Shown here: positions 1 through 12,132 of the stretch, in pieces | How the letters are laid out: each line of letters starts with the position of its first letter | Position numbering within the stretch: position 1 is the stretch's first letter | From: Mangifera indica | Taxonomy: Eukaryota > Streptophyta > Magnoliopsida > Sapindales > Anacardiaceae | DNA: 64,000 nucleotides | Direction of reading: 5' to 3' | Assembly (NCBI RefSeq): GCF_011075055.1 | Contig: NC_058153.1 | Coordinates: 5,828,001-5,892,000 of the forward strand | The notes under the pieces: model-generated | The model's database searches: none | Seen by the model: only the letters and a program-made list of their open reading frames with translations | Told to the model about the DNA's origin: nothing | Made by a program: the position numbers and the translations under genes

Positions 1-55
1 TCATTTAATTGTGAGAATCTACTTGTTCCCAACGAGTTTTTGACTCAAAGGTAAG

Positions 56-283
56 TTAAGCAAACTCCAGACTTGATTTATTTTCATAGATTTCATTTTT
101 CCTTCTAATGTTTCTTGTCATTTTTTTCTTATCAAGGGATGATAAAGCTTTTTTTATGCCTTTAAGTTCTTCATCATTTTTAAGAGTGATAATGAAAACT
201 TCATTTTTAATCTCAAAATGTTGTTTAGGTACCTTTGGATAACCACTTCTACGCAATTGAAAATCACCACTCCAACTATCCAA
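56..283 (-). other. Unassigned reading-frame fragment at window edge
   Basis: A 75-codon reading frame on the minus strand. The same frame can be followed upstream (to about 420) through one in-frame stop, and downstream past its stop into the window edge, as expected of a decayed longer protein. The predicted peptide is charged, with a lysine-rich stretch near its C-terminal half. I do not recognise the family. Its position beside LTR-like and copia debris suggests a mobile-element protein remnant, but this is inference. Confidence 0.25.
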
Positions 284-1251
284 AATAGATTATAGCTTAA
301 TCTCATTACCTCTACTCAGTTGAGAAGGATAAGGCAATTTCTCATTGCTTTCACTATCCAGAAAAGGTAAAGTGTAAGACTCTTCCCTAGAAGTACTACC
401 TACCAAAGGAGAAATGTTACAAATTAATATCCAGAGCATCTATTTTTTTTTTCTTTTCAAATATTTTAAAATGAACACCTCATTAAAATTGTTTAGAAAT
501 TATTCAAAGAAAACTGAAAATCTGAAAGTGAACAAAAGATGTATATACTCATATAAAAACTCATCTGAAAGCATCTGAAAACATGAAGTGATCATATATA
601 ACTATACAATCATCTCAAAAAGGTCATACGTCAACAAGAACATGTGACTGTATGCATGTAATATAAACCAGAGATAACTTGCACCAGTCGGATCTATCTT
701 CACTAACTATCTCTGCCTTGCAATTATCTCGATCATATGTACCTGTAATCATGAAAGAAAAGGAAGTGAGAGATAAGAACACTCAATAAAAGGCAAAAAT
801 TAAGTAAACTATCTCTTTTCCTATTCTAACTCACTCTCGGGATTCAACTCCATATCATAACCTCCATAAGAAATCGATGGGATAATCTAGTTCATTCTTT
901 ACTATATGAGTCATACTTTGTCCCATCTGGTGTCTATTTGATACTTTCTGGAAGCTGACTATAGGGATTTGACACTTTTCTAAGCTCGAGCTCTCTTCTT
1001 GTCTCTCACTACACCATTTTTTAATCTGAATTGAGCTCTACTATGAGCATGTTCTACTGCGAACAGACCCTACTAGGGATTTATGTCCTACTACAGACAT
1101 GCCCTACTATGGGCAGTGTAATGTAAAGTGCCCCCTCATACTTCATAGCATGCATGCGTGTCATATATCATACTAATTTTGCTTTCATCTAAATCTATTC
1201 ACAATTCACCAGACTAAACTCTTGGGACAACCCCTGAATCTTGAGCCCTAA

Positions 1252-1365
1252 ATTCCTTTTTTTGTTTTTCTTTCTTTTCTTCTTCTTTTCTTTTTCTCTC
1301 CTTTCTTTCCTTTCCTTTCTTTCTTTCTTCCTTTCTTTTTTCTCCTTTCTTTCCTTGTTCACAGA
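1252..1365. repeat. C/T-rich (TTTCC/TTTCT) microsatellite
   Basis: About 110 bases almost entirely of pyrimidines on the plus strand, built from TTTCC and TTTCT words. The reading frames across it on both strands are low-complexity (Lys/Arg/Glu or Phe/Leu/Ser) and are not genes. Confidence 0.85.
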
Positions 1366-1371
1366 CTGTTT

Positions 1372-1935
1372 ATATGGTAGGGTAGCCTTCTTTTTCATAC
1401 AATTTAACAATTCTAAAAATCTCTAATTCATACAAGCTATATATTGTTTAAAAGAGGATTCAAAGAGCTTTCCAACAAGTTATAATAGCACACATAATTC
1501 ATTAGATAAGGCAGTCAAAACGTGAGATGAATTCAGTGGCAAAAAACTATCTTCACTGCTTATTTGATAAAGCAGTCCTTTTGGTTCATACAATATTTTA
1601 ATAGTCCAAGTTATCTCTAATTCATACAAGCTATATATCATTAGAAAGATGATTCAAAGAGCTTTCCAACAAGCTATAATAGCACTCATGATTCATTAGA
1701 TAAGATAGTCAAAACGTGGGATGACATCAGTGGCAAAAAAACTATATTCACTGTTTATTTGGTAAAGCAATTTTTTTCTTCATGCAATTTAATGGTCCAA
1801 ATGGTCTCTAATTCATACAAGCTATATATAACTAAAAATATGATTCAAAGAGCTTTCCAACAAGATATAATAGCACTTATGATTTATCAGATAAAACAGT
1901 CAAAATATGGGATGAAATCAGTGGTAAAACTGTAA
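1372..1935. repeat. Three tandem copies of a ~190-bp unit
   Basis: Three successive units (about 1372-1562, 1563-1757, 1758-1935) share a conserved core: CTCTAATTCATACAAGCTAT, then GATTCAAAGAGCTTTCCAAC, then a TATAATAGCA segment and an AGTGGCAAAA segment. Units 2 and 3 are closest. A related but diverged single unit appears at about 41985-42120 inside the transporter intron 2, so the unit belongs to a dispersed family. Confidence 0.75.
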
Positions 1936-2431
1936 GTATTATCCAACTCTCTGTCATGAACAAAATCACACACCTAGATACCCCAAATGGCAAAACAACA
2001 TTTCTCAACTTCAAAATCATCATTTATAACATAGATCCAGGAACCAAAAACCTAAAACATGTAACATATCAAGGATAATACCCTTTACCTGGTTTCAAGT
2101 CAATCTTTACAAGTTGGCTCCCTCCTCCTTGTTTTGATTCATTTATCATCAAAATTACCTTAAATCAACACCAAAACATTCTAAGATATTCATATAATAT
2201 GCATCCAATATATATAAACATAGGTAAAGGGAAAAGAAAGAGATCTTTTGATTACTAAAGCTTCTAAAGTGTTTCCTCTTCTTTCCCTTCCTTACTTTTC
2301 TTTCAAACCCTTCCAAATCACCCATTTTTCTTTAAAAACACAACAAAAACAAAGAAGAACACTGCCTTCTTCTGGAAGAGACAGGAGAATGATGGAAAAA
2401 AGGGTAAAAGTTGTCTTTTTTGACTTTTCTC

Positions 2432-2456
2432 TCTATATATATATATATTTACATAC

Positions 2457-2532
<76 letters not shown>

Positions 2533-2586
2533 GTATATACATATGTATATATATATATATGTATATATATGTATATATGTATATAC

Positions 2587-2640
<54 letters not shown>

Positions 2641-2733
2641 GTATATATATATATATATGTATATATATGTATATATGTATATATATGTATATATGTATAT
2701 ATGTATATATATGTATATATGTATATATGTATA

Positions 2734-2819
<86 letters not shown>
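2432..2819. repeat. Compound (TA)n / (TATATG)n microsatellite
   Basis: Nearly 390 bases of alternating TA with interspersed TATATG hexamers and three short CTTTTTAATA interruptions in both orientations. Long reading frames across it on both strands encode only Tyr/Ile alternation and are artefacts. Confidence 0.95.
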
Positions 2820-2822
<3 letters not shown>

Positions 2823-2957
2823 CTTTGTTTTTCTTTGTAATTGTTTTGTATATAACACACACACATACATTTCAACATATAAATTGAAAACTGGAAATGT
2901 CTCAAAGTATGACCAAAAGACACAAATGCCTCTGAAACGTACCTGAGGGTGTTACAT

Positions 2958-3539
2958 AAAGGTACTACTTCTTGAGACTCAACTAATGGTTGATGAGATG
3001 TATGTATTTCCTATTCTTTTTCTATCTTATATAGATAAAGACTTTTATCGATATTACACCTATTAGGAAAAACATCCTTTTATGAATGTAATGTCTCTTG
3101 ATTCAAATTCAATTAATATTCCATCATAATCCTCCCCAATGAACACATACCATTTGGAGTGTTGAGAATATCTTATAAAGATACATTTATATCCTTTTGG
3201 TCCAAATTTTACAAAAACTTATGAGAAGAGTCATGGATAAATGTAACAGACCCCCAAAGTCGCAATTAATTTAAATTAGGTTTTCTACTTATCCATAATT
3301 TATAAAGAGTGAAAGCAAATTGACTTAGAAGTTATTCGATTAGGTATTTAGGCAGTAGTTAATAACGTATCATCGCAAAAATGTATTGGAAGATTTGTCT
3401 GCGCCATCATTAACCCACCATTTCTAATAGAGTTTTCTCATTTACCCTACACCATTTTATTGCGGAATTCTTAGAATTATTAGTTACCTCACTATTTCTT
3501 TTTCATAACATAGTTCCTTGAACTCTACAAACAAATATC
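2958..3539. other. No gene recognised
   Basis: AT-rich spacer between an LTR-like block and the copia remnant. I see no reading frame, no clear repeat boundary and no RNA gene here. Confidence 0.4.
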
Positions 3540-5560
3540 CATGACCTGGGTCAGTTCTTAAAACTTTTATTCTTTTGTCTAGTTAAGTCTTAACCTCATT
3601 TATATAGTAACTAAAACAATAGATTGCTTTAGGCTTACAGTAGATCAAGTTGACATGATTGAATTAAGTATAGTCATTTATAAAAGTAATGAAATATGAG
3701 ATATCATGCCTCGTTCTAACATTCATAGGACCATAGATGTCCGAATGTATAAGTTGTAAAGGAAATTCAACTCTTACAACTTTGCCTAATGATTTTCTAA
3801 TAGTTTTTCCAACTGGCAATACTCACATATAGATAATTCAAGTTTTATGAAAGTTTCCTACTAAACCTTCATGAGCCAATCTATTTGTTTGATCATGGTT
3901 AATTTGTCCTAATCTAGCATATCATATATTTGTATCTACATTCATACTTCTAGGAGTAGCAAATAAAGAAAAACTAACATTATCATTCATACTTCTAAGA
4001 CTTAATTAAAGCACAATACTAAAAACAAAAGTTTCATAACTTAAAGTAGAATGAAACAATACTTTTTTTCAACTCCGTCACAGGCGAAATGACCCTTATT
4101 GCCATAATTGTAATAGGTCATTTTAGTTTTATCTCACTTTTTAATATGTTTACCCTTCTTTCATTGGAATTACTTATTCTTGTTCTTAAAGGCTTGTATA
4201 ATCTTCTTCCCTTTCTTAGACTTACGCCACTTAGAAATCGCAATTTCGACCCAAATTTAGGAGTTATGACCTTCTCTAACCTTAAAGGGGAAGAGATTTT
4301 TCAATAAAAATAAGAAAGTGGACAAGGATGAGAACGGGGATATGAGAAAAATCCTTGCAATTGGGGACAAGAATACATGTGTCCCTTCCTTGCCCAACTC
4401 TCATCTTCGTATAAATATATTAATATATTTATTTAAAATACTAATAAAACTTTATAGTTTTAGATTATTTATATTTTTCAAATTTATTTAGGTTTTTGTT
4501 ATGTATATTAAAGTGGTTAATATATGATATTTGTGATATTTGAAATAGTGGGTTGGTCTTAATTTTATTTAATTTTGTTATTTAATATATTTATGTTATG
4601 TTTAAAAGGTATGGAGAGAGGATTTTTCTCCGCAAGTAAAGGGAGGAGATTTTTTCCCGTAGAGACAAAAAAGAGATAGAGAGAAAATTTTTCTTCTTAA
4701 GGAAGAGACAAAGAATCATAGTCATCCCGTAATGGAGATTATGATTGATATCCCCTATGGGGACAAGGACAGAGATGGGGATTTAGATTCCCTCTTTAAC
4801 TCTCTCTTTTGCCATCCCGAGTGCCACTTATGTGTGAAGCTAGAAAACCTCTTAGAACTAAGTGTTGCAATGTATGCATGAACACTTGGTCCAACTACCT
4901 TAAAGCGCTTGTCCTCTAGCTCGATATACTGAGCAATGTCAGCAAAGTCCTTACATTCTCATTGTAGATCATATTCACCTTCATATGCTTCTAATTATCA
5001 GGGAGAGATCATATTACTTCATGAACTTGTTGTTCATCCATTAGGCTATTCTAGCTGATTTCAGTTTCATAATCATATTTAACATTTCTCTCAAATATGG
5101 TTTCATTAATTTGTTAGGGACCTACTTATATGTGCCAAATTTAATGATCAACTGCTTTAGTTTGGACACAGTAGTTACTTCAAACTGTTCTTTCAAAACC
5201 ATGCACATGGTGTAAGCAATTTGGTATTGTTGATACTCATATACCATATCATCATTCTTGGAGCTTATCAAGATACCACACGCAATAGAGTCATTTTTTT
5301 TTTAATTTCATGCGTGATATACATCTATATCACATTTGTGTTGAGCATTATTTGGATTTTGCCCCTAAGCTAGTTGTGGCTCATCCATAACCCAATTTAC
5401 GGCCTCTAAGGCCTTTTACTTATCTCTTATGACATAATGCATCTTTAAATGTCATATGTTATAATTATCTCCATTCAGTTTCTCGCCTTTATTCAAATCA
5501 ACTAAAATATTTTTTGATGTCATGGTTAATTTGACCATAGAGACATATAAGATACAACAT
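3540..5560 (-). mobile_element. Degraded Ty1/copia retrotransposon, minus strand
   Basis: Read on the minus strand, 5560-4880 resembles copia gag (LNGDNY near its start and a downstream LREML-type block), broken by many stops. From 3960 to 3590 the minus strand reads a pre-integrase and integrase start: a histidine-containing AHEGL block, then HSDIYGPMN followed by FITFINDYT, which matches the first catalytic Asp region of copia integrase. Protease and reverse transcriptase are not visible. A separate insertion interrupts it at about 4310-4805. A possible primer-binding site and LTR edge lie at about 7103-7115. Confidence 0.7.
4310..4805. repeat. GGGGAC-rich degenerate repeat inside the copia remnant
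   Basis: Both ends are rich in GGGGACAAGG- and GGGGAT-type words, while the centre is AT-rich. The copia gag and integrase parts lie on either side, so this looks like an insertion. I could not define terminal repeats or a target duplication. Confidence 0.35.
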
Positions 5561-7102
5561 TAACTAATATAATTAAATACACATTGATTGTCGTAATTCC
5601 ATATTAAATTTTAAAATATTTCACATAAGTCATAAAATTAAAAGTTCACTATATTCACAACCATAATCTATGGTTCAAATGTTTAAGATTTTAAAATTCA
5701 ATCCAATTACGCCAATATTAATTTTGGATGAGAATTTCATTAAATCTCACAAATCTCAAAATGTTCACATTTAACATTTATAATATGTGATACAACAAAT
5801 GCATTATCACTATAACTAGGACTATTTCATTATCCCGTACAATTCTTTGAGTCACTTTACCATTAATAAAGTTTTTATTTTGTTTACAATAACCCAAATG
5901 TCATGCACTTCATTGACTTAGGAATAATAATAAAACAATGAATTTTCACACATTCATTACAATGTGTCACTCTTCAACAAGTTGTAATACATCCACATAA
6001 TCCAAAAAATTCTTCACATTCTTATGCCAGACAAGATTATGTATTATAGGAATCAAATGGTCAGACATGAACATAATTAGACCATATATCATCTCTTTCC
6101 TAGTTAAGAGTATGAGACTTTCCTTCAAGTCTAAATATTGATAATATATATAGTCCTAACATATAGCATTAGACTATCAAATGGTCTTATCTTATACTTC
6201 ATGTAATGTCCTTTGTCATCATGTTTGCATGAATCAAAAGCATGTGTTTTAAAACACCATTATGTGTTTACATGAGCTAGAATGAGGTCTCACATGCTTT
6301 TAAGAGGCATATGACCCACTAGGTTTATTTTATACATCGATCCAAGTATCAAATCATCATCATGCATTGGTAAGAGGAATCACGCGTTGAAAACAAGGTT
6401 TCACATGCCTTCATGTGTCGAGATAGTGTCTCTATGAGCCTTCACACGTTAGAACAATGTCACAACTATTGAAACCTAGCCTACACATGTTGCCACACGC
6501 CTTCACATGTCACTACATGTCGTTGTCAAGCTCTTGATTATTGATCTACCTCTGTTGACTGTTGATCGATGAACATTGATCATTGACCAATCAATTGGCT
6601 AGGGTGGGTGTTGACCAGTTTGGGTCACTTGGTTGAACAATGGGTTTGGGTAACCTATTGACCAAATGGGTCAGGCAATCAGGTTTTGCCAACCTAATTG
6701 CAACTCGTTTTTAACCAATGAACCTAATTAGATATGTGTTCAATTGGTTGTTTTCTACTCACTTACCAGTTGCGAAGCAATAGGGCTTTTAAAGATGCCA
6801 TGTTAACCATCTAAGTGGAACCATTTTCCAATGACAAAATCACCAGAATCCAGTGAAATGGTAACTTGAACATCACAGTGTATGTCCTGGTTTTTTGGGT
6901 AATTCTTGCCAAAATTTCACTCAATTCAAGTTTCAAATCATGCAACACAAATCAAGCATCATCCTAACATGTTTCTAAGCATCAATTACATGCAATTTTG
7001 TTCAATTTAATTCAAACCCAAAATTCTAATTTTAACCAATTTTAAGCAAAAAATTCACAAAATCTAGATTTTACAGAATAATAAACATAATCATTAACTA
7101 GA
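5561..7102. other. No gene; probable copia 5' non-coding region
   Basis: No supported reading frame. 6230-6540 is unusually rich in CACATG and TTCACA words. The stretch lies between the copia gag start (about 5520, minus strand) and a possible minus-strand primer-binding site at 7103-7114, so it may be the untranslated leader of that element. This is inference. Confidence 0.3.
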
Positions 7103-7114
7103 CTTGGATACCAA
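7103..7114 (-). other. Possible primer-binding site of the minus-strand copia remnant
   Basis: The minus strand reads TTGGTATCCAAG, close to the TTGGTATCAGAG expected for an initiator-Met tRNA primer. The next plus-strand bases, TGTAGAC from 7115, could be the LTR edge. Weak, but consistent with the gag location. Confidence 0.35.
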
Positions 7115-7271
7115 TGTAGACAAATTCATGTTAGATTCTGCAAATCAAAATACAGTAAAAACATACCCGAATTGTTGCTACTTTCTTTTTTGTTTCGCAT
7201 TGAGAGCGATTCGAAGCGTGTTATTAGTTTCCAACACAATTTGTTATGTACTTTGTTTCTTGATTTTGTGA

Positions 7272-7670
7272 TTTGCGTTTTTGGAGGTTCTACAAATTTT
7301 TCTGTATTTGGTTTTTGTAGTTTTGTGTATTAGAGGAGAGAAAATATTTACATTATTATTTTCATTTGTGGTAGTTCTGAGACATCTTATATGCTCAACT
7401 GTCATCCTCCAATTGTCTTCAACTGCTATTAACACCCCTATCTATTATTTGTTTTTGACAAAATTCACATATTAGTACTTTCTTCCCATTATAATTAATT
7501 CTCTAATGAATATACTTCCATGCTACATTTTTGCGTTTTTGGAGGTTTTAGATGTTGTTTCATTCTATTAATACCTCTATCTGTTATTTGTTTTTGACAA
7601 AATTCACATATTAGTACTTTCTTCCGGTTATAATTAATTCTCTAATGAATATACTTCCATGCTACATTAT
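7272..7670. repeat. Tandem duplication, second copy internally deleted
   Basis: The segment from GCGTTTTTGGAGGTT at about 7275 to ATGCTACAT at about 7527 is repeated from about 7532 to 7670. In the second copy roughly 120 bases after the first 30 are missing, and the remaining ~95 bases are almost identical, containing TTGACAAAATTCACATATTA in both. Confidence 0.75.
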
Positions 7671-8102
7671 TTTTTTTCCAATGGAGTGTTCAAAACATGT
7701 TTGCTCTCTGGCAACTACTTCACAAGACAGTGTAGACCTTGATATATATTAAAAACACTTATCAATAATTGACACACACAAGAAGCTCAAATATGCTAAT
7801 ACGTTATATACAACTAATAAATGCATGTAAAAGCACTAAATGAAAAAATTTCACAAGCCAACAAAATTTCATATTTTTAGCAAAACAAACAAAATTAGAA
7901 CCAATACTTTACAGTTAAACAAACAAATTATTCAGACCTGTAATTGAGAAAGTTTCAAAAGCAAAAGTTCAATCGATTCTTCAAGCTTCTCTGGTTGATC
8001 ACAACTGCATCATATCCTACAATAAAAAATAATAAAACAAAAAGAAAAACAACAATAAGGATTGAAAAGTCATGTCAATCCAACTGTTTAACAAATTATT
8101 TA

Positions 8103-8794
8103 GGCCAAAAGACTTATTCCCATCCAAAGTAAAGTCTTACTCTCCAATTTTTAAAAACTCAAATACCCATTCATGAGATAATTTCTATTAAAAATCTTAG
8201 TTAGGGTTAGGGGTAAAACCACTCATGAACTGTCGTCTTTCGACCGTTGGTCATCCTCCCTCCTAGCCTCTCTCCCTCTCCTCTCTAAACACAGATCGAT
8301 AAAAATCGTTTGGAAATCCAAACAATTTTCACCTAGAAATCCAAACAATTTTCGTCTGGGTGCATCGTCATTTAGATGAAGAATCACTCTTCAATGCTTC
8401 ATCTAGATTCATCCAATCCAGATGAATCCAAATAATGTCATGGGTTAGGGAGAGATAGACGGACTTTTCTCAACGGATTAGGATTGAAAGCGCCGTCACT
8501 AGTGGCCAGAGTGGAGAAGAAGAAAACCCTAAGTTTGAGGGGAGGGGGGAATGCTACTTTTCAAAGTTTCAAAACTTTAGATAAAGGTGAAGTTGTTAGT
8601 TTTTAAAACTTAAAAGGGAAAATGTAATGAATTTTATGTTTTTAAATTTTTTTTGTTAAATAACGGTTTTACCTTTAACTTTCACTGAGTTTTTCAACGA
8701 AATTTTATTTATGGATAGTGTTTGGGTTTTCAAAAGTTGAAGGATTTCATTTTAGAATTCCGCTGTACCTTGGGTGGGAATAAGTCTTTTGGCC
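8103..8794. mobile_element. Mutator-like MITE, copy A (692 bp, 9-bp TSD)
   Basis: Terminal inverted repeats begin GGCCAAAAGACTTATTCCCA on the left and end, as its reverse complement, GGGAATAAGTCTTTTGGCC on the right. A perfect 9-bp direct repeat, AATTATTTA, flanks it at 8094-8102 and 8795-8803. The 9-bp duplication fits the Mutator superfamily. The inside has no transposase. It contains a more GC-rich centre (about 8270-8560) between AT-rich arms that are loosely complementary. Two related elements occur at 19826-21301. Confidence 0.88.
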
Positions 8795-8825
8795 AATTAT
8801 TTAACCAAAATAAATGCAAACTTAT

Positions 8826-9002
8826 ACCTAATACCTAATACAACAAATTATTTAACTAAAATTATTCATAAATACAATATGTATCTCTGGCTGAAAAATC
8901 GCCACTTCTGTAAACTATTTTTTTTTTCTAATTTTTTCAATCAGAGATACAGTTTGTATTTATGAATAATTTTAGTTAAATATTTTTTTGTATTAGGTAT
9001 GA
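8826..9002. repeat. Hairpin-forming element, ~64-bp arms
   Basis: The left arm (about 8826-8893, starting ATACCTAATACAA and ending ATCTCTGGCTGA) is nearly the reverse complement of the right arm (about 8938-9000, starting TCAGAGATACAG and ending TGTATTAGGTAT), with a loop of about 45 bases. No coding potential. It may be a small MITE or simply an inverted repeat. Confidence 0.7.
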
Positions 9003-11634
9003 GATTTTTAGACAAATCTCAAGTCTCAAGTCTACAAGTCTACTACCAAAATCATTAACGAATTTGTTGGGTGTCGATTTTTGAAAGAAGTCTAGTTGCA
9101 CTTTTGTAGCCTATAGTGGTGGGTTTAACTTTTTTTCCTTTTAATTTTAAATTTTAATATTAAAATATTAGTGCATGTAAAAGACAAGTTTGAAAGTGGG
9201 GTTTTTTTCTCTGTTTTAAAAAATTTTTCAGGTTTATTGGTTTTGATCTAATTTTTTATTACATACAAACCAGACTAAATTAAGTATGGGTTTCTAATTA
9301 AATTGAATGAATCAGATAATTTGGTTCAATTTTGATAACCCTGAAAAAACAAACCCTAAAGTAATACAACACAATATCCATACAAAAATAGTTTACTATT
9401 TTTGCTCCTATACATCAAGCAATAACCATTTCAACATACTTAATGCATACATCAAAAGATAAAACAATGCAATTACATGTAACACATATAGTACACAAAT
9501 GAATAAAACAATTTGCATCATATTTAACCTAATAACATGCCATTAAAGAACACAAATAACATTATATTTAACATAATAGAACAATTATTTGGCAAAAAAG
9601 AATATGTTGTATATCCTTGGTTCGATCTAGTGTAGGGAATGTGCTGTCGAATGATACTTATTCAACTGTCATATGACATAGTATGTTTCATCCGATAGAA
9701 GAGCATTTATTTGCCAACACAATAACCCATAAACTTGGTATTTAGAAAACATAATCTTCAAAGTAATATAACATTATTTATGCACAAATATTTATACAAC
9801 CCACCAGGTCTAAGGCCCATATAGCCAATTGATCCAATAAAAGTATGAGATCCATGGTCCAACCCCACCCTCTATACATAAGGTTGGGTCAAGCCCTACA
9901 GTAACAGGTTGAGTCTGTGAGTTGGCCTGTTAATTATTTTAAAAAATATTTTTTATTTAAAAATATATTTTTTTAAATCATCAACAGCAATGGCTTGGCC
10001 AATTAACGTCTCTAATCTTTTATACATACAAATATATATATATACAAATATATATAATAACAATTACAACACACCTAATCACATACAACAACAAATAAAA
10101 TTGTGTAATTACATGTAACAGATAAAGTATACACAATTGAGCAAAACAATTTACTTCATATTTAACGTTATAGAAACAACATGCCATTAAAGAACACAAA
10201 ACCCTAGTTAGTAAATACAAGAACAAAAAAAAAACAGTATGTGAATTATATAAGTATGATACAACGAATAATAAAAAAATACATTTGTAAAAAAAACTCA
10301 TAAAATTTCATATAGAAAAAGTACGAAACATATATATATAGGTTTAATACGATACATTGTCAATAATACATTTCTAAAAATACAGCAATATCATAATAAT
10401 TTTAATACTTTTCACGAATCTCTTATTGAAAATCAATATAACAATTTAAATATAAAATATTTAATTAATTATTAAATCTAATATAACATAATACATAATC
10501 AAAATTCCTTGTACAAAAAATAACATACCGATCAGTTAGGAAAAACAAACAAATTAATCAGCTTGGATTTCAAACTTCAAATTTTGTATAAGCCACAGGG
10601 GAGGAAAAGCAAAATTAAGGTTATGAATTAAGAAATAAATGTTGTTGAGATTTTTTAAAAAGACAATGATATTTTCGTAAATAATTAAAAATAGAAGGGA
10701 CAATTTTATACTTTAAGTTTAGCTAAAAATTCAGAAAATTTAGTAAACATAAAATACAACGTATAATTCGGATTTAATACAAGAATGATGCAAAATATGG
10801 TTTAATATGTTTTGAGTTTAAAAATTCTTTTAAACATGTGTAATAACAAATAATGAGAAATACAAATAATATGCATATTTACTAACTAGACACAAAATAC
10901 ATAATATTTAAAACTGCGGAACAAATTTTAGGTGAGAAAGAATGTTATTACAATAGAAAAAAACAGTGTTATTACATATAAGAGAAACTATATACAGCTA
11001 AAGAACTTATGCAGTAAGCATTGCCAAAGAACTCATGCAAAAAAACATTTAACAAATAACAAGTACACATGCAATATGTTATATTAAAATTAAGAACGCA
11101 CATATACAACAATTAAGCTTTCATTATCTGAACCTAAACCATTTTCCAGTTCCATTTTTCAAACAGTAAACTAAACCACTTTCTTACAAACGTCCCTATT
11201 TCGACATCTATTTCCCGCCTAAACCCTAAAACTGTATGCCCATTTCCAAACGCAAAACCTTTTTCATCACACTAAGCAAATTCCTATGCTCGACCGACTT
11301 ATCTAAAAGCCCCAACCACTATGTACATAACCTTTTTGATCTAAACACTAAACCATATACCCAACGTTTGAACCCTAACCCACTTCCCTATAAACCATTT
11401 TCAAACCCAACTACCAATCGTAAACCGTAGACCGATACCATAACCCCTATTTACTGACCCCTTATTGACCTAAATGCTTTCAAAGCTAATTTCAGTCAAA
11501 CCAATCTTAAATCTTAAGCTCCTTTACATGGCAATTCTTGTGAGACCCATCTCCAAATGTAAACACAAACAAGAGAAGAAAACTCTCCTGAAAGTTGACC
11601 ATGTATTCATATCAAATTAGGCATAGTATCAGAG
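9003..11634. other. AT-rich intergenic stretch, no gene
   Basis: I see no supported coding region. Small reading frames (for example 10020-10301 minus) are AT-rich and low in information. Around 9790-9930 there is a fragment of a repeat with GGTTGGGTCAA-type words. Confidence 0.5.
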
Positions 11635-11635
11635 C

Positions 11636-11810
11636 AATAAAATTATGTGTACCCATTTTGAATACACAAATATTTACACATTTATATTTGTTGTCATATG
11701 ATTGGATTATTTTAAATTAAGGATAAAATAACATTCAATCATATGATAACACATATGAGTGTATATACATTTATGTACCTAAAGTGGATACGTATAATAT
11801 TGTTTTTATT
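11636..11810. mobile_element. AT-rich palindromic MITE (copy 1 of a family)
   Basis: The ends are imperfect inverted repeats: AATAAAATTATGTGTACCCA on the left and a TACGTATAATATTGTTTTTATT-like right end. Inner arms are ATCATATGA-type sequences around a TTTAAATTAAGGATAAAAT core. The same architecture recurs at about 19648, 22970, 29605, 34760 and 35195. Non-coding; superfamily not determined. Confidence 0.55.
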
Positions 11811-12132
11811 CAAAATTACCTAATCACAAAATATCACATCACCGTTGTTCCCTAATTTGATTCTTACACTTAAAATTAACTGTTTAATTAACTTTAATTG
11901 TTTATAGCCTAAAGTCTTACTAAAAATTTAAGGATTGCTTAAAGTCTTATTAAATTTCTGCATATTCCTGGTGGCTAAGACTTGATTATAATGCAAAGCC
12001 TAAATTCTAGCCCGTACAACAGTATGTTTCAGATTACATGAACTGTCTACAAATCCGAGTAAGTTTTTCCATCTAATAATATGTATATGCTCTCTTTCAT
12101 TAGTATCATAGATGTAAAGTCATCTGTACAAC

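Larger units (their letters stand above)
450..2957 (-). repeat. Long LTR-like remnant, minus orientation
   Basis: The plus strand ends at about 2957 in GGTGTTACA, so the minus strand begins TGTAACACC, a typical LTR start. The interval at about 1030-1170 has several degenerate repeats of CTACTAxGGGCA-like words. The same words in the same order recur at about 25610-25760 in a second LTR-like block. The left end is approximate. The block also holds a pyrimidine tract, three tandem repeats and a TA microsatellite, listed separately. Family assignment is inferred. Confidence 0.45.

Noticed and set aside
1195..1426. Lys/Glu-rich minus frame and Phe/Ser-rich plus frame
   Set aside because: Opposite readings of one pyrimidine microsatellite.
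2640..2745. Regular TATATATG/TATATG spacing suggesting a direct-repeat array
   Set aside because: It is a simple-sequence repeat without unique spacers, so not a CRISPR-like array.
2318..2946. Many long open frames on both strands (up to about 200 codons)
   Set aside because: They translate the TA/TATATG microsatellite into Tyr/Ile alternation; not genes.
4089..4307. 72-codon hydrophobic frame resembling a small membrane protein
   Set aside because: It lies antisense within the copia remnant and next to a repeat; the hydrophobicity reflects T-rich DNA.
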